IMG/VR virus record: IMGVR_UViG_3300020377_000043 | Span: 1-20,848 of that record | Length of the DNA stretch: 20,848 nt | Origin: a virus | Direction: 5' to 3' (one strand) | In this document: one piece after another, positions 6,368 through 15,900 of the stretch | Layout: each line of letters begins with the position of its first letter | Numbering within the stretch: position 1 is the first letter of the stretch | Notes under the pieces: generated by a model | What the model was told of the DNA's origin: nothing | What the model saw: the letters and a program-made list of their open reading frames with translations, nothing else | Databases searched by the model: none | Position numbers and translations under genes: made by a program

Positions 6368-7827
6368 CGATTAATGAACCTTCTTTAGATATTAATAAAG
6401 ATGACTCAACGTTAGCATGGGAAAAGTCTGTTACTGAAGCTACTAATAGAATACAACATCAAATAGATAATATAAATGAATCAGTAAATGTGCCTCAAAA
6501 TTTAATTGCAGTATATTCTAAAACACAAGATGGTGCAGTACAACAGTTTACACCATTTGCAGACGGTGATGGTTTTGTTGCGTATGTTGCATATGCAGAT
6601 GTCTTACCAGCTTTACCTGTAAGTGGTCAAACTTTTTCGCCATACTCAGATGAAGAAATAGATGTTATAATAAAACAATATAGAGAAGTAGCAGCAAGAC
6701 CTACTAATCCAGGTACAACATCTTATCAAGTATCAGGAGCTGTATGGAATTCAAGTGCAGGATGGACTAAAACAAAATTAGATAGAGCTGGTATTAATGT
6801 ATGGTTTTCTGAAGCTAGAATAAAAGGCCAAGCCGGTCAAACAGTTACTGCTAAATGGAGTAATGCTAAATTACTATATGGTGGTGCAGTAGCTTCTGGT
6901 ATACTATATTATAATGTAGCATCTACAGGTGCACCCTCAGCTCCAACAGCCACTGGTTATGATTATGATTCAGGTGTATTTACAGGATTAACTTCTGGCT
7001 GGCAGTATGTTCCTATTACTACAGCAGTAGGTGGTGGTACAACTATATCACATAAACATTGGCAAGTTACATTTCATGTTGAAACTAGTGAAGTTACTAA
7101 CGGACAGATAATAACTTTTGGAACTGTAGAAGGATTTATACCTATAGGCTCTGTATTGCAATCAGATAATTATAGTGCTGGTAGTGCAGGTTGGCAGATA
7201 CAAAGAACTGGGGATGCTGATTTTAATAACGTTAATATTAGAGGTAACTCAACAGTACAAGGTAGTGTATTAGTTAATGGTACAGTAGCTGCTGGTAAAA
7301 TAAGTACAACTAACTTAGCAGCTATTAGTGCTGACTTAGGAACTATTACTGCAGGTACTATTAATGGTGGTACTATTAATGCAGGAAGCGTTACAGTATC
7401 AGGAGGATTTACAGCACCTCAGTTAAATGTTGGTGTTATTATGAATACTCAGGGTGGAGCAGGATCTGTTACAATTCCTTCTCAAACTAATACTAGCGTA
7501 AATATTTTTTCATTTACTGCAACTAATAATGCAAATTTTAATACTAGACTTTTATTTTTCTGTGGTGGTAAATTAACTAATGGTGGTGGAGATCAAAATA
7601 ATCCTCCCTCTCTTGGTTTAACTTTAGCCGTTACAGGATCAGGAGTATCTGGTGCTAGTTTTGGTGTTAGTAGAACAGGTAGAAATGTTTTTGGAGATTT
7701 TACAGGTGCTTTTAATTCTGGAAACTTAACTAAAGGAGCTACATATACTTGTACTTTAAGTATAAGTGGTTCACAAGATGGTAGTGGAATAGGTCATATA
7801 ATGTTAATTGAGTATAAGGTGGCATAA
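6364..7827 (+). CDS. Tail fibre, lambda-J-like central region, probable receptor-binding protein (487 aa)
   Basis: ATGA overlap with the nozzle gene, with GGAGG (6353-6357) just upstream. The N-terminal 45 residues are a helical, probably trimerising attachment segment (EKSVTEATNRIQHQIDNINE). Residues about 115-262 form a beta-rich domain. Residues 274-313 (SAGWQIQRTGDADFNNVNIRG and following) match the pattern found in host-specificity proteins of the lambda gpJ type. Next comes a run of five-residue repeats GTI[TN][AG] (326-340), suited to a triple beta-helix shaft, and a C-terminal beta domain (350-487) that is the likely receptor-binding tip. It should form a trimeric fibre on the tail. 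The stop overlaps the next start as TAATG, linking it to its probable assembly chaperone. Family is likely; receptor unknown. Confidence 0.75.
   Translation: MTINEPSLDINKDDSTLAWEKSVTEATNRIQHQIDNINESVNVPQNLIAVYSKTQDGAVQQFTPFADGDGFVAYVAYADVLPALPVSGQTFSPYSDEEIDVIIKQYREVAARPTNPGTTSYQVSGAVWNSSAGWTKTKLDRAGINVWFSEARIKGQAGQTVTAKWSNAKLLYGGAVASGILYYNVASTGAPSAPTATGYDYDSGVFTGLTSGWQYVPITTAVGGGTTISHKHWQVTFHVETSEVTNGQIITFGTVEGFIPIGSVLQSDNYSAGSAGWQIQRTGDADFNNVNIRGNSTVQGSVLVNGTVAAGKISTTNLAAISADLGTITAGTINGGTINAGSVTVSGGFTAPQLNVGVIMNTQGGAGSVTIPSQTNTSVNIFSFTATNNANFNTRLLFFCGGKLTNGGGDQNNPPSLGLTLAVTGSGVSGASFGVSRTGRNVFGDFTGAFNSGNLTKGATYTCTLSISGSQDGSGIGHIMLIEYKVA
7339..7398 (+). repeat. 15-bp in-frame tandem repeats in the fibre shaft
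   Basis: Three 15-bp units begin at 7339, 7354 and 7369. The last two share 13 consecutive bases (GGTACTATTAATG), and a diverged fourth unit follows at 7384. Each encodes five residues (GTITA, GTING, GTINA, GSVTV). Being in frame and a multiple of three, they could lengthen or shorten the shaft by slippage without breaking the gene. Confidence 0.8.
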
Positions 7828-8180
7828 TGTATAATGTAATTGTATATAACAATAAACCCATTAGATGTAGTACAGGTGAAATATCTACTGAAATTGAAGG
7901 TGAAATTTTAGTAACAACAAGTCAAGATGTAATAAGTAGTATAACTGATTGGACTTATGATCCAGTAAATAAAAACTTTTTTAAAGGTAACGATTATAAA
8001 TTTAAGTCTATTAGAATTAAAAGAGATCAACTACTTAAAGATTCAGACTACACACAATTATCTGACAGCACATACCCAAGTACACAAGATGCATGGAAAA
8101 CTTATAGACAACAACTTAGAGATATAACTAAAGGAGTTACAGATCCTGATACGATTGTATTTCCTGAGGAGCCAAAGTAA
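7827..8180 (+). CDS. Tail-assembly-chaperone-like protein (117 aa)
   Basis: The C-terminal half (about residues 62-117) reads RIKRDQLLKDSDYTQLSDS, then WKTYRQQLRDITKG and PEEP near the end. This is the signature of the phage tail assembly chaperone / fibre-assembly family (Phage_tail_APC type): an Arg-Asp-x-Leu-Leu helix, a Trp..Tyr-Arg-x-x-Leu-Arg-Asp helix and a Pro-rich end. The N-terminal 60 residues are beta-like and may bind the fibre. In many phages such a gene directly follows the fibre gene and its product helps fibre folding or can itself be part of the fibre tip. The TAATG overlap with the fibre gene supports a shared job. The usual Trp before the final Pro run is Phe here (VFPEEP). 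Confidence 0.72.
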   Translation: MYNVIVYNNKPIRCSTGEISTEIEGEILVTTSQDVISSITDWTYDPVNKNFFKGNDYKFKSIRIKRDQLLKDSDYTQLSDSTYPSTQDAWKTYRQQLRDITKGVTDPDTIVFPEEPK

Positions 8181-8657
8181 TTGAAGATAAGATTAATAGA
8201 GGACAATGATACATTAGACGCAATACGTTTAATGAAAGAATACGTTACAATCAATGGTGAGTTTCATGGCTTTGAATATAATGAAGCTGTATGGATGAGA
8301 TACTTTTTAGATATAGTTGAACATCAAAAAACAAATCCACATTATTTAGCAATAGGTTGTTATACCGAACATAATATACAGGGATTCTTAACAGCGCATG
8401 CATATGTTAATTATTATAATAACAAATATATAATGGATGTTAAAGATTGTATTGTAAATTTAGAGAATAAGAATAATGCTTACATAGTATATAAATTATT
8501 TGATGCTATGATAGAGCATACTAAAAAACATGGTGGTAAACACTGGAGAGCAGACTCAGTGAGAGGGGAAAGTGATTCATTGAGATATGGAAAACTATTA
8601 GCAAAAAGATATAATGCTAAATTAAGTACTTCAATAAGGGGTATCATAGGAGAATAA
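8181..8657 (+). CDS. GNAT-like acetyltransferase-fold protein, positional counterpart of T7 gp13 (158 aa)
   Basis: Starts at TTG 8181, directly after the previous TAA and ten bases from GAGGAG (8165-8170). No in-frame ATG occurs before codon 18, and the first residues (KIRLIEDNDTLDAIRLMKEY) look like the first strand and helix of the GNAT fold, so TTG is very likely the true start. A central strand pair follows (HYLAIGCYTEHNIQGFLTAHAYV), then a strand and helix (KDCIVN...AYIVYKLFDAMIEHTKKHG). The usual acetyl-CoA loop (Q/RxxGxG/A) after the fourth strand is not evident, so it may bind a changed ligand or be non-catalytic. It lies just before the putative internal virion genes, as T7 gp13 does; gp13 belongs, as far as I recall, to a GNAT-related family. 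Confidence 0.62.
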   Translation: MKIRLIEDNDTLDAIRLMKEYVTINGEFHGFEYNEAVWMRYFLDIVEHQKTNPHYLAIGCYTEHNIQGFLTAHAYVNYYNNKYIMDVKDCIVNLENKNNAYIVYKLFDAMIEHTKKHGGKHWRADSVRGESDSLRYGKLLAKRYNAKLSTSIRGIIGE

Positions 8658-8660
8658 ATT

Positions 8661-9227
8661 ATGGGTGGAGGAAGCAGAGCGCCACAACAAACGGTTACTC
8701 AATCAGGTATTGATCCGGAGTTTAAGCCGTATTTAGAAAAAGTTTTAAAAGATGTTACAGGTCAATACGAAACAGACATCGGTAAAATTAGAGAAGGAGA
8801 TACAAGTAGTGTTGTAGCTGCAATGGATCCTAGTCAAACAGCAGCATTAGAAGCACAGAAAAAATTAGCTAACCAAGCTATTACAGGAACGGGTGCATTT
8901 GATTATACAGGTGCAGCTCAAAGAGATATATCTAATCTTGCAGGTACTGCAGCAGGTCAAGCAGCTATGGGTGGTTCATTAGGATCTGCACGTAATCAAG
9001 CAGCTTTAACAGGTGCATTAGCAGATAGATCAATGCAGTTTCAACAGCAACAACAAAAAGATATAGCATTAGGCACTAAAGGACTTGGTGATGTTGGAAG
9101 TACTTATCAAGCATACGAACAACAAAAGTTAGATGCTCCGGGTACCGTAGCTAAAAGATATTTTGGTTACTTAGGCGCTGCGCCTCAACAAACAACACAA
9201 ACTAGTACTGGTGGTGGAGGTAAATAA
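8661..9227 (+). CDS. Putative internal virion / DNA-ejection protein, Gln/Ala/Gly-rich (188 aa)
   Basis: ATG 8661 follows TAGGAGA by seven bases. The protein opens with MGGGSRAPQQ and ends in TSTGGGGK. Between them are a short helical region beginning PEFKPYLEKVLKDV (19-32), a long Ala/Gln/Gly-rich helical stretch (55-135, with RNQAALTGALADRSMQFQQQ) and a final segment QAYEQQKLDAPGTVAKRYFG. This pattern recurs in small podovirus proteins encoded just before large ejection proteins; they are presumed to be packaged and to help build the DNA-delivery channel. There is no signal peptide, membrane segment or catalytic motif. It is the positional counterpart of T7 gp14, without clear sequence similarity. 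Its stop overlaps the next start (TAATG). Confidence 0.65.
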   Translation: MGGGSRAPQQTVTQSGIDPEFKPYLEKVLKDVTGQYETDIGKIREGDTSSVVAAMDPSQTAALEAQKKLANQAITGTGAFDYTGAAQRDISNLAGTAAGQAAMGGSLGSARNQAALTGALADRSMQFQQQQQKDIALGTKGLGDVGSTYQAYEQQKLDAPGTVAKRYFGYLGAAPQQTTQTSTGGGGK

Positions 9228-9751
9228 TGGCTGTAAAATTAGCTAAATCAAATGAGGAAGAACAACAATTAGCTGCTGCTCAATACTCAGCACGACCTGG
9301 ACCAATGCAAGCACAACAACCTGGTGCTATGGAGACTATTGGTATGGCTGCAGGCCAATCAGCTGCTGGTAAATTAGGTGAAGCTGCTGCAGGTAAACTA
9401 ATGTCAGGTAGTTTATTTGGTGCACCGGCTGCTAGTACTGCCGCGGCTACGGGGTTAGGTGCTGGAGCACCCGCAGGCGCTTTGTTAGCTGGTCCCGGAT
9501 CGCTAGCCGCTACTGGTGCTGGTAGTGCTGCAGCTGCAGGTGGTATGGGTGCATTAGGTGCATTAGGTACTGCTATTCCTTATGTAGGTATGGGATTACT
9601 TGCAGGTAAAGCATTTGGTTTGTTTAATCATGGTGGTATGGTACCAGAAATGATGATGGGACCTTTATCAAAAATAAGATATAAAAGAGGCGGAGGCGAA
9701 GTCGCCGAAGAAATAGAAGTTACATACGGACCATTAGCTAAAGGAGCTTAG
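9227..9751 (+). CDS. Ala/Gly-rich hydrophobic protein, putative ejection-channel component (174 aa)
   Basis: TAATG-coupled to the gene before. The first 60 residues are polar and helical. Residues about 62-133 are an unbroken run of Ala, Gly, Leu, Thr and Ser (for example LGAGAPAGALLAGPG) that could insert in a membrane, ending in GMGLLAGKAFGLF. Then come HGGMVPEMMMGP, a basic KIRYKRGGG segment and an acidic tail. Such glycine-zipper stretches are usual in ejected virion proteins that form channels across the envelope; the role here is inferred. The stretch 9421-9540 is about 66% G+C, the richest in the window, partly because of Ala/Gly codons but also because of GCC, GCG, CCG and GGC codons that the next segment avoids. 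Confidence 0.65.
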   Translation: MAVKLAKSNEEEQQLAAAQYSARPGPMQAQQPGAMETIGMAAGQSAAGKLGEAAAGKLMSGSLFGAPAASTAAATGLGAGAPAGALLAGPGSLAATGAGSAAAAGGMGALGALGTAIPYVGMGLLAGKAFGLFNHGGMVPEMMMGPLSKIRYKRGGGEVAEEIEVTYGPLAKGA

Positions 9752-9752
9752 C

Positions 9753-12700
9753 ATGAAGTTAAAAAAGTTTACACAAAAAGATCGCTACGGGAATATGAGG
9801 TCTTTCGAGTTTGATATTGCAGAAGGACAAATGGAAGTTCCTCCTATGACTTCCTCCATACCCATGTATGATCATCCCGGAGAACCTAGAGGTACTGATA
9901 CGGTACCAGCATGGCTTACTCCTGGTGAATTTGTAGTAAACAAAGAAGCTACAGATATATATGGTCCTGTGATTAAACAGATGAATGATGTAGGTAGAGA
10001 AATACAGGATATGAAACCTGAGTATGCACAAGTTGGCATGCCTGTACCTAAGCCTAGTAAAGATGTTATAGCTGGAGAAAAGTTTAAAAATAAAAGAAGT
10101 AGACAATCTGATATTTATAACCATCTAAAAGAAAACTATCCTCAATTAACTGATAATGCTATTGCAGGTATTATGGGAAATATTGGTGTTGAAACTGGGT
10201 ATACTTATAATTATGAAACAAAACAAAACGAAAATACCGGTGAAAAAATAGGTCCGGGAGAAGGCTTACTTCAATTTGATTGGCATAGACCTTATTATAA
10301 AAAATGGTTAAACGCAAATGATAGATCTGATTCTATGGCATCTCAATTAGATTATTTTATGCAAAGTATTTTTACAAAAGATGCTGTTCCAAATCCTAAA
10401 GATAAAAGTGGATTTGCAGTAGGTGCAGGTAACGTTAAAGAACTACAAGAAGCTCTTACCTCTAATAGCTCTCCTGGAAGTATAGCTACTACTATAACAA
10501 AGCTATTTGAAAATCCTAAAAAAGGATCAGAGCATTATGATAGAAGACAAAATAAATCTAAAGAAATAAAAGAGCTAATAGATAATAAAGCATTTGGCGA
10601 TCCTTCAATTTATGATAAGTATAGAGAGGCAGGGGTAGAAGTGCCTCCCAGTTCAGATGGATTTAGCTTTAACATTCCTAATCCCTTTAGTGGTATTAAA
10701 GAAAAAGCTACTAGCGTTGCTGAAACTGTAAAAGATTTTATAGATCCAAATAATATTGGTTTTAAGTTTGATAAACCAGAAAAAATAAGTCCTTTTAAAG
10801 AAGGTGGTGCAGTGCACTTAGATCCTGGTGGTAGAGTATATGGAACTACCGGTCAGGCTACTTCTACAATGGATGATGATATAATGAAACTTATATTTGA
10901 TTCACAACAAAATGTAGCTAAAGCTAATGAAATATTAAATAATAACTCGTTAAGTTCTGTTCAAGTACCTGAAGATGATAGCACATCTATATCAATGGAT
11001 ATGAGTGTGCCACCAGTACCTAAAACTTTTGAAACTATACCTTTTGGTGCTGATGATATGATTATGGAAAGTAATATTCCGGATCCTATAGGTAGAAGTA
11101 ATACTAAAATTAAAACAGGTTTTGAAGAAGATATATCTGACGTATTACCATTAGATCAACAAACATTCGTACCTTCATATGATCCTCAAGGGTTAGGTGA
11201 AGAGCGTGCTCCAGAAGAAATACTAGGACAAATAAAAGAAGATGATATAACTGCAGAAGCTATGTCAACTGAACGTCCTACTTATGGCGCAGGTAACTTT
11301 GGTTATGATGTAAATAAATCTGATAGAACCACTAAAGCTATTGATAATGAAATTAATACTAATAAGAAAAGAATTAATAAATTATTACAAGATATTTCTA
11401 ATACAAATGATAATGATAAAATAGAAAGATTTAGAAATCAAGTTATAGACTTAGAGAAGCGACAGCAACAATTAGAAATTGATAGACAAAAATCTATTGA
11501 TTTACCTATTGATAAACCTAGTGAATTATATCAGGGTTTAATGGATGAAGCTGAAATTAAAAATATAATAGTTAATGCTAAAGCAGTATTAAATAATCCT
11601 AACGCTACACAATCTGAAAAGTTAGCAGCACAAAAAGTGATAGATACAAATCAACCTAAGCTACCTCAACCTGATACTAGTGAAGCTGAAATTAATTTAA
11701 ATAATGCAGCTAATCAAATGGATGATACAACAGCTAATGAAATATCAAATAAGCTTGCAACTAATGAGGGTAAAGCAAACTTAACAACTAATACAGATCC
11801 AAAGAATCCTAATGTACAGAAAGCTAAAGACGCTATGAAGTTTTTATTTGGTGATCTTATAGATGCTAAAGAAATCGGAAGAGCTGCAGCTGTTTATTTA
11901 GGTTCAAGAGCATTAGGCTATGACCATAACAGTTCAATTAATTATGTTGCTAAACAATATCTTAAAAGAGTAGATGCTAAGACTGCTCAGATAGATAAGT
12001 ATATAGCTGATAATTCTGATAAGTTTGAGGCTGCATCTTTACAAGCATTTAAAGATTCTCGAGGTGACTATACTAAGTTAATGCCTAAGGGTGCAAAGGT
12101 TAGAAGTACTGGTGAAAGAAAAGTATGGTATGGTAAAGACACTGGACCTTCTGGTCAAATGGCTTATAAATTTAAAATGAAAACAAATGAAGGTGATGTA
12201 GTTTATTGGTCATTTGATGAAAATGGTAAGAGCCGAATAGGTGCAGGGTATAGTCAAGATGGTACTAAAGTACGTAATAGTGATCCATTTAATGCTGCAG
12301 CTGAAAAGAAAATACCTGTTATTGCAGACCAAATGAAAGCCTTTTTAGAAAAGTTTGGTAGAAGAAAAACAAAAAGAGATAAGGCTACTCAAGTAATGCA
12401 ATATGAAGATTTTACAGATATTTTACCTGAAATAGATGCACAAAGAGTTGCTTTCTGGGCACAAGAAAATGGTGTACCTTTAACACGATTAGCTGAAGGT
12501 TTAGAAATAGCTATGAGAGATGCAGTTAAAAATTATACTGATCCTCAAAAGGGAAAGACATCATCAAAAGCAGGTAGTGTAATACCTTATTTAGAAGAAG
12601 CCACTATAAAACAAAGATTAGATAGGATGGTCCCAGGTTTAACTCAGGCTAAAGTTGGAGATGAAGTTGTTCAAATAGATACAGCTACTCTAATAAATAT

Positions 12701-12938
12701 TAATGATAGAGTTAAATCAGTATCTCTAGATATTAATAGTTTTTATAATGAAGCTGCAAATATTTGGAATAATAGAGGTAAAGATAGTAACGGTAAACCT
12801 AAAGGTATTAATCCAGACACAGGTAAATTATGGCGAAAAGAATATGAAGAAGCTGCAAAGAAACCCGGAAATGAAGGGCTAACACCGTATGCATTATTTG
12901 TAATTGATATTACTAATAAACTAAGTGGAGTTAACTAA
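9753..12938 (+). CDS. Giant virion protein with phage-lysozyme domain (1061 aa)
   Basis: ATG 9753 follows AAAGGAG by about seven bases. Residues 47-72 hold the motif GTDTVPAWLTPGEFVVNK, well known from tail tape-measure and similar virion proteins. Residues about 112-275 resemble the phage tail lysozyme family: helix IYNHLKENYPQLTDNAIAGI, then GNIGVETGY with the probable catalytic Glu147, then GPGEGLLQFD (167-176). It should cut peptidoglycan locally while DNA enters the cell. A GGAVHLDPGG element lies at 351-360. The middle (about 375-690) is polar and probably flexible, with a coiled coil near 530-585. The C-terminal about 370 residues are a soluble helical region I do not recognise. As the first of three giant genes at the T7 gp15/gp16 position, it is probably ejected. 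T7 has its transglycosylase on gp16 instead. Confidence 0.8.
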   Translation: MKLKKFTQKDRYGNMRSFEFDIAEGQMEVPPMTSSIPMYDHPGEPRGTDTVPAWLTPGEFVVNKEATDIYGPVIKQMNDVGREIQDMKPEYAQVGMPVPKPSKDVIAGEKFKNKRSRQSDIYNHLKENYPQLTDNAIAGIMGNIGVETGYTYNYETKQNENTGEKIGPGEGLLQFDWHRPYYKKWLNANDRSDSMASQLDYFMQSIFTKDAVPNPKDKSGFAVGAGNVKELQEALTSNSSPGSIATTITKLFENPKKGSEHYDRRQNKSKEIKELIDNKAFGDPSIYDKYREAGVEVPPSSDGFSFNIPNPFSGIKEKATSVAETVKDFIDPNNIGFKFDKPEKISPFKEGGAVHLDPGGRVYGTTGQATSTMDDDIMKLIFDSQQNVAKANEILNNNSLSSVQVPEDDSTSISMDMSVPPVPKTFETIPFGADDMIMESNIPDPIGRSNTKIKTGFEEDISDVLPLDQQTFVPSYDPQGLGEERAPEEILGQIKEDDITAEAMSTERPTYGAGNFGYDVNKSDRTTKAIDNEINTNKKRINKLLQDISNTNDNDKIERFRNQVIDLEKRQQQLEIDRQKSIDLPIDKPSELYQGLMDEAEIKNIIVNAKAVLNNPNATQSEKLAAQKVIDTNQPKLPQPDTSEAEINLNNAANQMDDTTANEISNKLATNEGKANLTTNTDPKNPNVQKAKDAMKFLFGDLIDAKEIGRAAAVYLGSRALGYDHNSSINYVAKQYLKRVDAKTAQIDKYIADNSDKFEAASLQAFKDSRGDYTKLMPKGAKVRSTGERKVWYGKDTGPSGQMAYKFKMKTNEGDVVYWSFDENGKSRIGAGYSQDGTKVRNSDPFNAAAEKKIPVIADQMKAFLEKFGRRKTKRDKATQVMQYEDFTDILPEIDAQRVAFWAQENGVPLTRLAEGLEIAMRDAVKNYTDPQKGKTSSKAGSVIPYLEEATIKQRLDRMVPGLTQAKVGDEVVQIDTATLININDRVKSVSLDINSFYNEAANIWNNRGKDSNGKPKGINPDTGKLWRKEYEEAAKKPGNEGLTPYALFVIDITNKLSGVN

Positions 12939-15900
12939 TGACTATTAATATAGATGTGTCTGGTTTTGATAGACCACCACCTATAGATAATATGGAGCAT
13001 CGTTTTATTGATGGTGATACTCTTGTAAATAAAGAAGGTAATCTTCTTAGAATACAAGGTTTAAGTGCACCTGAAATAATGCGTATGATAGATGGTAATT
13101 TAAAACCTGGAACTGCTGGTGGTTGGGAAGCTACTAAACAAATTAGAAACCTAGCTGAACAGTTTGACTTTAACAACGTACATTATCTTACAAATTCTGA
13201 TGGTACTCCTATGATGGATGCTACTGGTACTAGACAGTTAGTTAGAATTACTGATCCAGATGGTAGAGATTTTGTAGAAACTTTAAACTCTTATGGTATA
13301 GGTAAGCTAAATAGATTTAGTTCACCTGAAGAAATAAGAGCATCACAAATAGGTGCAATGCTTAGAGCAGAAGGCACACCTAGCTTACAAGATGAAAGCT
13401 TAGATCAGTTTGATAAAGCAAGAATAGCTATTAATCAAATGGCTGATAGTGAAAAGTTTTATGAAACTGAATTTAAAAAAGTAGCACTTGATGAACAAAC
13501 ATTAGCTAGGTTAAATGCTGAAAGACAACCTGGTGAATCAAATGCTATGTATGCTTTAAGAAAAAGAAGAGCTGCTGATTACTCTAATAATATGGTATAC
13601 AAAAGGCATGGCGATAGAACACTTCAAAATAAAGCACTTCATCCTTGGTCTGAAAGTTTTGATACAGGATGGACTGGTGTTATTGAAGGTGCCTATGGTA
13701 TGGCTGATATGATCGGTGAAAAAACTGGTATCAATTGGTTAGAAGAGCTTGGTAAAGAAGGTATTAAAAGACAACACGAATATCTTGCTAACAAACCTGA
13801 AACAAAAAATAATATACTAAAATATAAATTAGATGATGATGGTAATGTTACAGGAAATGAATGGGATATAGATGGTGTTGGTGGTTTCTTTGAGTATATG
13901 GGAAACATGACAGCTATGGCTTTACCTTATATGGGTGTAACTATAGGTGGTGCTGCGTTAGCTCCTGTAACTGGTGGTACATCTTTAGCAGGTGCTACAG
14001 GTATTGCTGCGCTATCTAATGTTGGTGCTAGTATGCTTGCGCCTGTTTCAGTATATGCAGGACAGAACTGGAATGAAATGGAAGGTGAAGATAAGAGTGC
14101 TAGCTTAGCTGTAGCAGCTGGTGTTACTATGTCGGTGCTAGATAGACTAGGTCTTAAAGGACTTATGGGAGGTGCTAAGGGTACTTTATTAGATTCTAAG
14201 TACAGAGATACTATGATACAAGCATATAAGCAGGCTAACCCAGGAGCAACTGATGATATAGCTAAAGCAGCTATAGGTAATATGACTCGAAAAGAATCTG
14301 CAAAGTTAGCAGGTGATGTAGTAAAAGTTGCAAAGGATCAATTAAAGTTTGGTAGTTTATTAAAAAACTTTTCAAAGAATGCCGCTAGAGGATTTGGTAT
14401 AGAATCAAGTACTGAATTAGGTCAAGAACTTACTGGTTATATGGCAGCAGTATATGGTAGTGATAAGCCATTTGATTCTGTTGAGCTATCTAATAGATTA
14501 ATTAATGCTTATATTGCAGGAGGAACTTTAGGTGCAGGATTTTCTGTACCTGGAACAGCTTATAATGCAGGCGCATGGGCTGATGTAGCTGTAAGACAAG
14601 CGCCAGCTGAAGATAAACGTTTATCTCAAGAAGGTAAATGGGCTGAAGAAGAAATGACTTTAAATAATGGTATACAAAGAAGTAATAAAGATATAGCAGA
14701 AGAAGCTAAGAAAAGAGCTAGAGCTAGACCATTATCACCGTCTGATGATTTTAATGCTATGGCAGATGCTGGTGAACAACAAGCTAAAGATAGAGATACA
14801 TGGTCAAGTGTAAAAGAAACTGCTAAAGAATTACCATTCTTATGGAAAGGCGCTATGCCTCATTTATTTTGGAAGGATTCTTTTCAAAGTAAAGCTATAA
14901 GAAAATTAGGTTCATTAGTAAATGGTTACTTACATCGAATACATTCTGGTGAAACATTTGAAGAATACAAACATCTTCAATTAGCAGAATATAAAAATAT
15001 GGCTATGACACCTTCTCAAGTTGCACAAGCTTTAGGAAAAAATAATAGAGACCCTATAAGAGATTCAAAATTAATATATGCTTTTGGTAGATGGTTAGTT
15101 TCTAAAGGTGATCCTACTAAAATAATGAATATAGATTGGAATACTTTACCAACTGATTTTGAAGGTGAGTTTGATTTAAAAGCAAATGAAAAGTTTCTTA
15201 GAGAATATTATGTAAAAATAAATAAGCTTGGTAATAAGTTATTTAATGATCAAGTTAAAGTTGAAGAAGAATATAGTGATGGTACTAGAACAGGTAAACA
15301 AAGTAAATTAAGAGATAATAATGGTAAAGATAGATTTACTAAAAACTATTTATTAAAATATAAGTCTTTAAATAAAGCTAGTATTGAAAAGAACAAGAAT
15401 GAATTTATTAAAGCATTGCAAGATGAATTTGGATTTACTTTAGATAGTGCTACTGATTTAACAAATGATATACTTGATAATAATGAAATGGTTGATCAAG
15501 AAAGTATATATCAAGTTGGTAAAGGTAAACATGTACCAGCACAATTTAAAAGAAGATCATTAGGTTTATCAGAGCGTGCTAGATTTAATCAGTTTATGGA
15601 AGAAGATCATTTTGTAAACATATCTAATGCAGCTAAATCAGCTACAAGATTTATAGCATACGAAAAGTTTCTTGGTGATAATAATGAAGTTTTTGCACAG
15701 CTATTAAGAGAAGCTAAAGCTGAAGGTTTATCTGAAGAAAGAGTTAATAGAATAGCAGCAGGCTTAAGAGATTACTTACAAGCTGAATCAGGTAACTATA
15801 AAAGAATACAAAATAAAACATTAGAAAATATACAAAAGAATATATTAGTATGGACTACACTTGCAGGATTACCTTTAGCAACTGTATCATCTTTTGTAGA

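Noticed and set aside
9759-10124. 121-codon open frame on the - strand
   Set aside because: Fully antisense to the motif and lysozyme region of the 1061-residue virion protein. Its product has a random-looking His/Ile/Phe-rich composition.
12931-13176. Open frame on the - strand at the start of the SNase-bearing gene
   Set aside because: Antisense to the conserved SNase-like domain, with no independent start signal.
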